A stretch of DNA of 64,000 nucleotides, taken from the NCBI GenBank assembly GCA_039024895.1, contig JBCCPJ010000011.1:37861-101860 (forward strand). Direction: 5' to 3'. The notes beneath the pieces are model-generated. The model was not told where the DNA came from. It ran no database searches and saw only the letters and a list, made by a program, of their open reading frames with translations. The position numbers were made by a program, and so were the translations under genes. The stretch's first letter is position 1. Each line of letters starts with the position of its first letter. The DNA is from JAJDOD01 sp039024895. Lineage in GTDB: Bacteria > Pseudomonadota > Alphaproteobacteria > Rhodobacterales > Rhodobacteraceae. Below, piece after piece: positions 23,562 to 31,793 of the stretch.

Positions 23562-24035
23562 TCATCCGTGATCTTTAAGCAACCGTTGTTTTTGACGATT
23601 CCAGTCCCGCTTTGCTTGCGTTTCCCGTTTATCGTGAGACTTCTTGCCCTTAGCTAAGCCCAACTTGATCTTAACCTTACCGCGATGATTGAAATAGAGG
23701 ACCAGGGGTACAAGGGTCATGCCTTTGCGTTGCGTTGCGTTCCAAAGATCGGAAAGCTGCCTTTTCGAAACGAGAAGCTTGCGCCGACGGCGGTCTTCAT
23801 GTCCGAACATAGCCTGTTCGTGGGGCGCAATGTAACTGTTCACCAGCCACAGTTCACCCTCTTCAACCGCCGCGTAGCTTTCCGCAATGTTTGATTGGTT
23901 CATGCGGAGCGACTTAACCTCCGAACCCATCAGTTGAACGCCGCATTCAATGTCGTCTTCAATCGCATAATCGAAGCGCGCGCGCCGGTTCTCGGCGATA
24001 ACCTTGTAATTTTCGTTGTCGGGTTTTTTGGCCAT
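23562..24035 (-). CDS. smpB: SsrA-binding protein
   Basis: A 157-residue SmpB starting MAKKPDNENYKVIAENRRAR, with the oligonucleotide-binding barrel (GSEVKSLRMNQSNIAESYA and SYIAPHEQA) and the basic C-terminal tail KGKKSHDKRETQAKRDW that enters the ribosomal mRNA channel. It works with tmRNA in trans-translation rescue. The ATG at 24035 is preferred over 24068 by family alignment. It follows dapA on the same strand, the usual Rhodobacterales order. Confidence 0.96.
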   Translation of the reverse strand: MAKKPDNENYKVIAENRRARFDYAIEDDIECGVQLMGSEVKSLRMNQSNIAESYAAVEEGELWLVNSYIAPHEQAMFGHEDRRRRKLLVSKRQLSDLWNATQRKGMTLVPLVLYFNHRGKVKIKLGLAKGKKSHDKRETQAKRDWNRQKQRLLKDHG

Positions 24036-24083
24036 GGCCGCGCCGAGATAGGGTCTCGGCGCAGTCAAGTCTAGTGCTACACG

Positions 24084-24959
24084 CTAGTTGAGCAGCCCGG
24101 CATGTATCATTGCATCCTTAATGGCTGCCTTTGTCGGCTCGGTCACCTCGGTCAACGGAAGTCTTATTTCGCTGCTACAGCGACCCAGAAGCGACAAGCC
24201 ATACTTGGCGCCGGCAAGCCCAGGCTCCATGAAGATCGCAAAGTGCAAAGGCATTAGCCGGTCAGTTATCTCCAGCGCTGTCGCGTAGTCACCGCGGAGT
24301 GTCGCCGCCTGCATTTCCGCGCAAAGCTGCGGCGCGACATTTGCTGTGACACTGATGCAGCCTTGGCCACCATGGGCGTTGAAACCGAGCGCCGTCGCGT
24401 CTTCACCAGACAACTGAACGAAGTCTTTACCGCAGGCCATCCGCTGCTTGGGCACTCGGGAAAGGTCCGCTGTGGCGTCCTTTACCCCAACAATGCGTGG
24501 TAACTCTGCAAGGCGAGCCATTGTGTCAACGCTCATGTCTACAGCCGAGCGACCCGGAATGTTGTAGATCACGATTGGCAGGTTGGCGGCGTCATGCATC
24601 GCCTTGAAGTGCTGGTATAGCCCCTCTTGGGTCGGCTTGTTATAATAGGGCGTTACGACGAGTGCAGCGTTGGCCCCTACATTTTCGGCGTGACGCATGA
24701 AGCGTATACCTTCATCCGTGTTGTTTGAGCCAGCCCCTGCGATAACAGGTACCTGCGCACCGGCGGCTTTCACCACCTCTTCAACCACCATTTCATGCTC
24801 ATCATGGGACAAAGTCGGGCTTTCCCCGGTTGTCCCAACAGGCACCAGTGCACTTGAACCGCTGTCGATCTGCCATGCGACAAGGGCTTTCAGGGCGTCG
24901 ACATCGACGGCACCGTTCTTGAACGGCGTGACCAATGCAGGCATGGACCCCTGGAACAT
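24084..24959 (-). CDS. dapA: 4-hydroxy-tetrahydrodipicolinate synthase
   Basis: A 291-residue DapA beginning MFQGSMPALVTPFKNGAVD. It has GTTGESPTLSHDEH (the Thr-Thr of the proton relay), VTPYYNKPTQEGLYQH (catalytic Tyr), YNIPGRSAVDM and the Schiff-base lysine in GVKDATADLSR. It condenses pyruvate with aspartate semialdehyde in lysine and diaminopimelate synthesis. A GAGGAG-type site precedes the ATG. It is divergent from the lytic transglycosylase gene and upstream of smpB. Confidence 0.96.
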   Translation of the reverse strand: MFQGSMPALVTPFKNGAVDVDALKALVAWQIDSGSSALVPVGTTGESPTLSHDEHEMVVEEVVKAAGAQVPVIAGAGSNNTDEGIRFMRHAENVGANAALVVTPYYNKPTQEGLYQHFKAMHDAANLPIVIYNIPGRSAVDMSVDTMARLAELPRIVGVKDATADLSRVPKQRMACGKDFVQLSGEDATALGFNAHGGQGCISVTANVAPQLCAEMQAATLRGDYATALEITDRLMPLHFAIFMEPGLAGAKYGLSLLGRCSSEIRLPLTEVTEPTKAAIKDAMIHAGLLN

Positions 24960-25084
24960 TTTTCTCTCCTCGCAGCAGAATATTAAGCTCGCGGACCCTA
25001 TAACCGTGGAAGTGAATTGCCAAGCCGGTCCTAGATGTGGTTTTGTCTATCTGGTGAGGGCGAGTAAAGAACGGACAGCTGCCA

Positions 25085-27079
25085 ATGTTCAAAGCCCTGC
25101 TTGTGGCTTTTCCTTTGAGCGTCACGCCAGTCTTTGCCGAGCAATCGGTCGATGTTGCTTCCGCATCACTATTTCCAGCTGTGCGAGTTGAGACGTCGCC
25201 GTCCCTGACGCCTGTACAAATTGACCTGCAGACGCGGCGGAGCATCAGCCAGTGGGAACGTTTACGGGCCGGACGCGGCAGCCTGGATGAGGCCATCGCA
25301 TTCCTCGACGACCATGCGGACTGGCCCGGCCTAAAGCTCTTGCGCAGACGTGCCGAAGCAAACATGCCAATTGGTCGTCAGGCTGATGAAATCATTCATT
25401 TTTTTGAAGATGTCCCGCCGCAAACTGCTCAGGGCGCGCGCGCTTTAGCAGCGGCATATCGGAGTAAAGGAAATCTGGAAGCGGCGCAGGACCGCACAGT
25501 GCAGACTTGGCGCAGCCTAAGCTTGTCGGAGAAGGACGAAGAAGTTCTTCTGGCCGTCTATGGCGATCTCCTCAAAGACCACCATGAAGCGCGTTTGGAT
25601 ATGCTGCTTTGGCGTGGTGCGAAGACTGAAGCCCAACGCATGCTGCCCCGTGTCAGCGAAGGTTGGCAGAAGCTCGCGAAGGCACGGATGGCCCTTCGCG
25701 CGAACCGGAAAGGGGTGAACAAGCTCATTGATGCCGTCCCAAAATCACTCCAGGCTGATCCCGGCCTCTCTTTCGAACGCATGCAGTGGCGCGCCCGCAA
25801 ACGGCGAAACGCGGATGCCATCGACCTTATCTTGGCGAGTAGCCCCGACGCATTGGGCCAAGCAGAGCGTTGGGCAGGGTGGCGCCGTAGCTTCGCTAGG
25901 ATGGAAATGCGCGCAGGTCGTGTTGACCGGGCCTACGCACTCGCGTCTCAGCACGGTTTGACAAACGGTTCGAACTTCGCCGACCTGGAATGGCTATCCG
26001 GTTACCTTGCACTCACCTACAAAGAGGACGGCGAAACCGCGCTTAAGCACTTTCTTAGGTTCAGAAGCGCCGTCGAAACGCCCATTTCGCTTGGTCGTGC
26101 GGGTTATTGGGAAGGGCGCGCGCATGAGTTGATCGGCGACGACGAAGCCGCCGGTCTCGCTTACGCGTTCGGAGCGGAGTATCAGACGAGCTTCTACGGG
26201 CTACTCGCAGCAGAGCGCGCGGGGCTCCCTATGGACCAATCGCTCCTCGGTAACGCCACCTACGGGGATTGGCGCAGTACGCCATTGACCGATAGCTCGG
26301 TCTTTCAAGCCGCACGTGCCTTTCTGGCGCGTGGCGAACGCAACGTGGCGGAGCAGTTCCTGCGCCACATGACAGAAACGCTTCCCACCGAACAGATTGG
26401 CAGCCTTGGCGATTTCGCGCTTTCCGAAAATGAACCGCATCTGGCTGTCATGATCGGAAAACAAGCGGCCCGTCGCGGGATCGTTGTACCACGATCTTAC
26501 TATCCGATAGCGGCGCTTGGGCTCTTGCACGACCCCGTCCCGCGCGAGCTTTCCCTCGCAATTGCGCGCCGCGAAAGCGAGTTTGACCCGGTGGTTGTTA
26601 GCGGAGCAGGCGCGCAAGGTCTTATGCAGGTTATGCCGGCGACTGCGCGCGCTGTCGCGGCCGATCTCAATATTCCCTACAATCGTTCGCGCCTTTTGAA
26701 AGACCCGGCTTACAATGCCCGCCTTGGGGTCGCGTACCTAGATGAGCTACTAGAGATTTTCGACGGCAACATCATCATGACCGCAGCAGGATACAACGCC
26801 GGACCCAACCGACCCATCCGCTGGATGGCGCAGCACGGTGATCCCCGCCGGGGCACCATCGATATCATCGACTGGATCGAGCACATCCCCTTCGACGAGA
26901 CCCGCAATTATGTCATGCGCGTCGCCGAAAGCCTCCCCATTTATCGGGCACAACTGACCGGGAAACCTCAGCCAATGTCCCTCTCGGCAGAACTCATCGC
27001 CACACCGGGACATGTGCGAAACGCACGGAAGGGCGAGTTTACGCGTCCACGCCCCCGGCCCGAGACGCTGACCGACTGA
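25085..27079 (+). CDS. Soluble lytic murein transglycosylase (Slt70-like)
   Basis: A 664-residue periplasmic enzyme. A Sec signal (MFKALLVAFPLSVTPVFA) is followed by a long alpha-helical superhelix (about 60-480) and a C-terminal SLT/lysozyme-like domain with ARRESEFDPVVVSGAGAQGL, where the Glu is catalytic, then MQVMPATARAVA and MTAAGYNAGPNRPIRW. It cleaves peptidoglycan to 1,6-anhydro-muropeptides. The very C-terminus is basic and proline-rich. It is divergent from dapA and convergent with dinB (12 bases apart). Confidence 0.93.
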   Translation: MFKALLVAFPLSVTPVFAEQSVDVASASLFPAVRVETSPSLTPVQIDLQTRRSISQWERLRAGRGSLDEAIAFLDDHADWPGLKLLRRRAEANMPIGRQADEIIHFFEDVPPQTAQGARALAAAYRSKGNLEAAQDRTVQTWRSLSLSEKDEEVLLAVYGDLLKDHHEARLDMLLWRGAKTEAQRMLPRVSEGWQKLAKARMALRANRKGVNKLIDAVPKSLQADPGLSFERMQWRARKRRNADAIDLILASSPDALGQAERWAGWRRSFARMEMRAGRVDRAYALASQHGLTNGSNFADLEWLSGYLALTYKEDGETALKHFLRFRSAVETPISLGRAGYWEGRAHELIGDDEAAGLAYAFGAEYQTSFYGLLAAERAGLPMDQSLLGNATYGDWRSTPLTDSSVFQAARAFLARGERNVAEQFLRHMTETLPTEQIGSLGDFALSENEPHLAVMIGKQAARRGIVVPRSYYPIAALGLLHDPVPRELSLAIARRESEFDPVVVSGAGAQGLMQVMPATARAVAADLNIPYNRSRLLKDPAYNARLGVAYLDELLEIFDGNIIMTAAGYNAGPNRPIRWMAQHGDPRRGTIDIIDWIEHIPFDETRNYVMRVAESLPIYRAQLTGKPQPMSLSAELIATPGHVRNARKGEFTRPRPRPETLTD

Positions 27080-27091
27080 GACACGTTGCGG

Positions 27092-28345
27092 CTAACGCAA
27101 CGCGCGTCCTTTCACGATCGCTTCCGAGCCAAATCGCGCCCTTATTTTATCCGAGGCACGCTCCGCATCTGCGCGTTGCTGCGCTTGCGGGTCCAGAAGG
27201 TCCCCGCCGCTACCGGCAAGATCTTCGGGCGACAGATGCGAAATGCCGACGCCCACCAGCCGGTATGGTCCCTCGTCGTCCAAAGTGTCAAGCAGAGCAC
27301 GCGCCGTTCGGTAAATGCGGTCCGCGATCTGCGTCGCATCCGTCAACTGCGACTGGCGCGTCAATATCCTATGGTTTGCGCGTTTCAGTTTCAAAGTGAC
27401 AACGCGCCCGGCCTTGTGTTTTGCTTTTGCCCGATCTGCGACGTTCTCGGCCAACCGCCAGATATGTCCATCCAGAATATCAATATCCGCCGTGTCTTCG
27501 CCGAATGTGGTTTCATTCGAGATCGACTTCACCTGTGCATTCGGGCTGACGCGCCTTCGGTCCTGACCCCGCGCCAGATACCAAAGCCTTTCCCCCATTG
27601 AGCCAAATCGGGCGACCAGATCAACCTTCTCCCACCGCAAAAGGTCCGAGAACGTACGTAGCCCGGCCTTTTCAAGCGCGGTTTTGGTTTGCTGGCCCAC
27701 GCCCCAAATGAGACTGACCGATTTGTCATTTAGAAATTCAGCTGTCTCAGCGGCCCCAATAACCGAAAACCCACGAGGCTTGTCGAGATCGGAGGCGACC
27801 TTGGCCAAGAACTTGTTGTGGGACAGTCCAATGGACCCGGATATCCCCAATTCAGTCTCCATCCGTCGAACCAGCGCCGCCAGCATGGCAGCAGGCGGCT
27901 TCCCATGGAGACGCGCAGTCCCCGTCAAATCAAGGAACGCCTCATCCAGCGAAAGGGGTTCCACAATGGGCGTCAGTTCATCCATCATGGCGCGGATTTT
28001 CCGGCTAACGTCGGCATAGGCACCCATGCGCCCTTTCACGACAACGGCATCGGGGCAAAGCTTCAATGCCTGAAACATGGGCATGGCAGACCGCACGCCC
28101 TTGATCCGCGCAATGTAACAGGCGGTCGAAACCACACCCCGGCGTCCGCCGCCGATGATAACCGGCTTATCGCGCAACTCCGGATTATCCCGCTTTTCAA
28201 CGGAAGCATAGAACGCATCGCAATCCATATGGGCGATGGACAGGTCGAATAGCTCAGGATGCTCCATGACGCGAGGACGCCCGCAACTCGGACAACGCGG
28301 TCCGGTGTCGAAGATATGCAAACAATCACGGCAAAGGGCGGGCAT
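27092..28345 (-). CDS. dinB: DNA polymerase IV with N-terminal zinc-ribbon-like motif
   Basis: A 417-residue Y-family polymerase. The catalytic palm shows AHMDCDAFYASVEKRDNPEL and SLDEAFLDLTG with the metal-binding acidic residues; the helix-hairpin-helix and little-finger domains follow. Ahead of the palm is a CxxC...CxxC unit (CRDCLHIFDTGPRCPSCGRP) that would bind zinc, absent from E. coli DinB. It performs lesion bypass. The ATG at 28345 is chosen; a TTG at 28360 would add five residues. I see no clear clamp-binding pentapeptide at the C-terminus (KGRALR). Confidence 0.92.
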   Translation of the reverse strand: MPALCRDCLHIFDTGPRCPSCGRPRVMEHPELFDLSIAHMDCDAFYASVEKRDNPELRDKPVIIGGGRRGVVSTACYIARIKGVRSAMPMFQALKLCPDAVVVKGRMGAYADVSRKIRAMMDELTPIVEPLSLDEAFLDLTGTARLHGKPPAAMLAALVRRMETELGISGSIGLSHNKFLAKVASDLDKPRGFSVIGAAETAEFLNDKSVSLIWGVGQQTKTALEKAGLRTFSDLLRWEKVDLVARFGSMGERLWYLARGQDRRRVSPNAQVKSISNETTFGEDTADIDILDGHIWRLAENVADRAKAKHKAGRVVTLKLKRANHRILTRQSQLTDATQIADRIYRTARALLDTLDDEGPYRLVGVGISHLSPEDLAGSGGDLLDPQAQQRADAERASDKIRARFGSEAIVKGRALR

Positions 28346-28435
28346 AGGCTCAAGCTTCAATGGTGATCTTGTAACCCTACACCCTCTTTACGGTGCAAAA
28401 AAGCGGGGAGGCGCGCTCAGCAATACCTGCAAAGC

Positions 28436-29527
28436 TCAAAACACAAGTCGGCGGTCCGTGCGAGGGACGACGCGTACGTTGCTTTGCGTCGGGTGCACAT
28501 CCCGCTCAGGGGTTGTAATTGCCTGCGCCACGCCGGTCTTGGCCGCAGCTTCAATGGCCAGGAGCGCCCGCACATCCGCCAAGCCCTCTTCACCATCTGG
28601 CGTAGGCCGCTCCCCCCGAAGAATACAGTCGGAAAAATAGGCCGCCTGCCCACCGAAATGGTCGCTGTCTGGCACTTCAATCTCCCGCCGTTCTCGCCCC
28701 TGTGTTAGCCAGACACGCGGGGTCAAATGAAAATCGAAGCACTGTTCCACGGTAATTTCGCCTTCGGTTCCAATGATACGGTAGGTGTCCGTGTCATCAG
28801 CCTCAAAACTGAAAAGAAACTGCGCCAACCGTTCCCGTGGAAACGTCAGCGTTACAGCCATCGAGGCTTCGACTTCACGAAATCTCGGGTCTCCATTGGC
28901 GTGCCCCTTTACCGCCATTGCATGGGTAGGTTCAGCACCGAAGCAATGGCGCGCTGCATTCAAGCAATAGACGCCGATATCCTGAAGCGGTCCGCCCCAG
29001 TGCTTGGCCAGAAGGCGGTGATTGTCCTCGCCCGATTGAAAAGAAAAGGTGGACGCAAAGTGTCGCGGTTCGCCAGTTGCTCCCTCGCGGATCAAATCCA
29101 ACACTTTCACCGTTCCGGGCTCAGAATGCAGTCTGTACGCTGTCATCAGGTGAACGCCCGATTCCAACGCGGCCGCAATCATTGCCTGGCATTCTTCTAC
29201 AGAAACGGCGAGCGGCTTTTCGACCAGCGCATGTTTGCCCGCTTTCATAGCGCGGATGGCGTACTCGGCATGCATTGAATTGGGCAGCGCGATGTAAACG
29301 GCATCGACCACGTCTGCCGCGAGCATCGCATCGTAGTCATCATAGGAATAAACACGCTCAATGCCGTAGAACTCAGCCAATTTGGCGGAAGCTTCGGGGG
29401 AGCCGGACACAAGTGCCGTAACGACCGAGTTTTCCACCTGTGGTATTGCGGGCAGGAAGGCTTCCTGACTAATCCATCCGGCACCTACTACACCGTAGCG
29501 CACGGCCCCCTCAGCTTTTGGCGTCAT
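28436..29527 (-). CDS. Gfo/Idh/MocA family oxidoreductase
   Basis: A 363-residue NAD(P)-dependent oxidoreductase. The Rossmann motif VRYGVVGAGWISQEAFLPAI starts at about residue 9, and the conserved EKP of the family appears in GKHALVEKPLAVSVEEC. The C-terminal domain carries the substrate site (HWGGPLQDIGVYCLNAARHC). It probably acts on a sugar or inositol derivative. The ATG at 29527 follows GAGGAGGATCG. It lies 53 bases after ureG on the same strand and may be read through from the urease operon, though nothing links it to urea metabolism. Confidence 0.85.
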   Translation of the reverse strand: MTPKAEGAVRYGVVGAGWISQEAFLPAIPQVENSVVTALVSGSPEASAKLAEFYGIERVYSYDDYDAMLAADVVDAVYIALPNSMHAEYAIRAMKAGKHALVEKPLAVSVEECQAMIAAALESGVHLMTAYRLHSEPGTVKVLDLIREGATGEPRHFASTFSFQSGEDNHRLLAKHWGGPLQDIGVYCLNAARHCFGAEPTHAMAVKGHANGDPRFREVEASMAVTLTFPRERLAQFLFSFEADDTDTYRIIGTEGEITVEQCFDFHLTPRVWLTQGRERREIEVPDSDHFGGQAAYFSDCILRGERPTPDGEEGLADVRALLAIEAAAKTGVAQAITTPERDVHPTQSNVRVVPRTDRRLVF

Positions 29528-29580
29528 CGCACGATCCTCCTCTTTTCTTGCGTTTTCTGAAGCCCTTTTGCGAAGCAACT

Positions 29581-30213
29581 CTATTCCGCAGCAATATTTG
29601 GCAGATCAAGCCCGCCTAACTCGGCAAGTTCCGAAACAATTGCAGCCACGCCTTCACCGTGCTTCAGCGCCGTAAAACAGAAAGGCCGACCATCGCGCAT
29701 CCGCGTCGCGTCCCGATCCATCACTGACAAGTCCGCGCCCACATGCGGCGCAAGGTCCGTTTTGTTGATGATCAGAATGTCCGATTTCGTAATCGCCGGC
29801 CCCCCTTTGCGCGGGATTTCCTCCCCAGCCGCAACATCGATGACATAAAGCGTAATATCAGCAAGCTCCGGACTAAACGTGGCCGACAGGTTATCACCGC
29901 CGCTCTCGATAAGCACAACTTCCACATCCGGATGCCGATCTACCATCTTGGCCACCGCCGCCAGGTTGATCGACGCATCTTCGCGGATCGCCGTGTGCGG
30001 GCAGCCGCCAGTTTCGACCCCAATTACTCGATCAGCCGGTAAAATCTGCATCCGCATCAAAGCTTCCGCATCTTCCTGCGTATAAATATCGTTGGTTATG
30101 ACCCCCACGGAATGGGTCGCCTTCAAGGTCTCGGCGAGGCGCGCGGTGAGCGTGGTCTTGCCCGCACCAACGGGGCCACCAATGCCGACGCGAAGAGGTC
30201 CGTGTTTGCTCAT
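29581..30213 (-). CDS. ureG: Urease accessory protein UreG (GTPase)
   Basis: A 210-residue SIMIBI GTPase. Walker A is GGPVGAGKTTLTARL near residue 11; the nickel-binding CPH lies in ETGGCPHTAIREDASIN; IIN-K-D (ILIINKTDLA) is the guanine-specificity motif. UreG delivers nickel to apo-urease in a GTP-dependent complex with UreF, UreD and UreE. The ATG overlaps the ureF stop as ATGA, and it is the last gene of the urease operon. Confidence 0.97.
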   Translation of the reverse strand: MSKHGPLRVGIGGPVGAGKTTLTARLAETLKATHSVGVITNDIYTQEDAEALMRMQILPADRVIGVETGGCPHTAIREDASINLAAVAKMVDRHPDVEVVLIESGGDNLSATFSPELADITLYVIDVAAGEEIPRKGGPAITKSDILIINKTDLAPHVGADLSVMDRDATRMRDGRPFCFTALKHGEGVAAIVSELAELGGLDLPNIAAE

Positions 30214-30839
30214 GATTGAAAAATCCTCGGGCTAAGTGTCTCGTGCCGCATGGCGTGAACATCGGACAGGAACGTCGAACTTGCCAGGTCATCGGGCGTG
30301 AATGTTGTCGCAGCCTCCCCAAGCGCACGACACTTGTCCTGCAAATGCGCAACAACCGCCTGCCCTTCAGTCTGCCCCAAGGGTACAATCCGGATGGCCG
30401 CCGACACGAGATTCGTAACGAAAGCCTGCGCGTAGAGAGCCGCGGTATCCTCTAGTGGCATGCCGCGCAGTCGTGCAGCCCGTCCAATGGCGACCGGGTA
30501 ACAGAGATCGCGCAGTGCAATCGCCCAAACGTCACGAACTGTTCGACAAAACGCCGCTCCAAGTTGCGATGTTTCTTCCACGCGCTCCCGCGAAGACTGG
30601 AAGGCCAAAGCAAGACGTTGCACCTCTTCCGCGTCTTTTGATTTGTAGGCGGTCGATAGTAAAACGACATCTGATTTACCTGACCCGTGCTCCAACAGGT
30701 CGTTTAGCCAGTCTTCAAGACCCGACGCATCCCGGATCGAACCCTCCCGAACAGCGTTTTCCACGCCATGCGAAAAGGCAAATGCACCGACAGGAAAAGC
30801 CGGGGAGAGCCACTGCGTCAAAGTCAAAATGTCACTCAT
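30210..30839 (-). CDS. ureF: Urease accessory protein UreF
   Basis: A 209-residue helical UreF starting MSDILTLTQWLSPAFPVGAF, the typical N-terminus, with FSHGVENAV and the C-terminal family pattern. It bridges UreG and UreD in the activation complex. The frame stays open upstream to an ATG at 30938, so a form 33 residues longer (MGSRLPGEPPF...) is possible; neither start has a strong ribosome-binding site. I prefer 30839 on family length. It overlaps ureG by four bases. Confidence 0.93.
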   Translation of the reverse strand: MSDILTLTQWLSPAFPVGAFAFSHGVENAVREGSIRDASGLEDWLNDLLEHGSGKSDVVLLSTAYKSKDAEEVQRLALAFQSSRERVEETSQLGAAFCRTVRDVWAIALRDLCYPVAIGRAARLRGMPLEDTAALYAQAFVTNLVSAAIRIVPLGQTEGQAVVAHLQDKCRALGEAATTFTPDDLASSTFLSDVHAMRHETLSPRIFQS

Positions 30840-30947
30840 ATCGGCACTTGAAGCGTTAAATTGAAACCACGGCAGTTTTGGCCGATGTTTATGTCCAACA
30901 GCCGAAAACGGTGGCTCACCCGGCAAACGTGATCCCATTGAGCGCGC

Positions 30948-31418
30948 TCAGTGCGCATGGGCTGTCGCGCCATGTTCATGGGAGTGTGTACGGCCATGGC
31001 CGTATGCGCCGCCCTCAGGTGCGAAAGCCCGCACAACTTCTTCCACCGTCGCCCCGAGATGTTCGAGCATGTGCCCAATTACGGCGTCTTGCTGGATGTA
31101 GAGAGCGTCGCTCGCCACTTCACAGGGCGTGTGGCGATTACCGATGTGCCAGGCAAGTAAAGCCAAACTTGGCCCGGTCACACGGTAGAGCGGCTCTTGC
31201 GCTGCAACGATTTCCACAAACCGACCATCGGTGAGCTCGAAAGCGGCGCCAGCCTCAAGCGACGTCGTTTTCTCCAAGTCGCACAGAAAGCGCAAACCGC
31301 CTTCGCATGTGACCTTCTTCCGGCGCAAGAAGCGACCGTCATACGTTAATACACAGCGATCAACCGCATGCGTCCAACTGCCCGCCGCGCGGACCTGTTC
31401 AGCAACAAGCCCGCTCAT
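30948..31418 (-). CDS. ureE: Urease accessory protein UreE
   Basis: A 156-residue nickel metallochaperone. The N-terminal peptide-binding domain (RCVLTYDGRFLRRKKVTCEG) and the metal-binding domain (LAWHIGNRHTPCEV) are recognisable. The tail is His-rich (YGHGRTHSHEHGATAHAH) and would bind several Ni ions. It supplies nickel to UreG for insertion into UreC. It is separated by ten bases from the upstream DUF1127 gene and 108 bases from ureF. Confidence 0.95.
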   Translation of the reverse strand: MSGLVAEQVRAAGSWTHAVDRCVLTYDGRFLRRKKVTCEGGLRFLCDLEKTTSLEAGAAFELTDGRFVEIVAAQEPLYRVTGPSLALLAWHIGNRHTPCEVASDALYIQQDAVIGHMLEHLGATVEEVVRAFAPEGGAYGHGRTHSHEHGATAHAH

Positions 31419-31428
31419 GGGTTACAGC

Positions 31429-31659
31429 TCAGACGTTGTAGATGTCGCGGAAGACATGGCGCGTGATCTCGTCGCGCTTCAGACCCATCTCGGCCAGCTT
31501 GCCATCCGAAAGCGCTTGCAACCGTTCGATCTCGTGCAGACGCGCGTCCGTCGAGGCGCTTGCGACCTGAGCAGCAGCGAGAATGTGGAAAAAGCTCGTG
31601 ATGGGTGCAAAAACCTTTGCAAGAAATCCGTCGTGTGCGGGGAGTGCGATATGTGCCAT
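31429..31659 (-). CDS. DUF1127-type small protein inside the urease operon
   Basis: A 76-residue protein starting MAHIALPAHDGFLAKVFAPI. Its C-terminal half, EIERLQALSDGKLAEMGLKR followed by DEITRHVFRDIYNV, has the LSD-x-x-L-x-x-x-G-L-x-R-x-x-I pattern of DUF1127. That family includes small RNA-binding or stress-response proteins in alphaproteobacteria. GAGG precedes the ATG. It lies between ureC and ureE, and its function in urea metabolism, if any, is unknown. Confidence 0.7.
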   Translation of the reverse strand: MAHIALPAHDGFLAKVFAPITSFFHILAAAQVASASTDARLHEIERLQALSDGKLAEMGLKRDEITRHVFRDIYNV

Positions 31660-31793
31660 GGGAAACCTCTTCAGCTTGCGACCAACCAGCCGCTGTTTCA
31701 CTGACTAGGTAAGCTATGCTGTCACATCGAGCTAGACCCTCACCCTCATTGCCGCCATGCGCCAAACGCATATGTGCATCCTTAAACATTGTA

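Noticed and set aside
30840..30938. An extra gene in the ureE-ureF spacer
   Set aside because: The open frame continues in phase into ureF, so it is at most an N-terminal extension of UreF.
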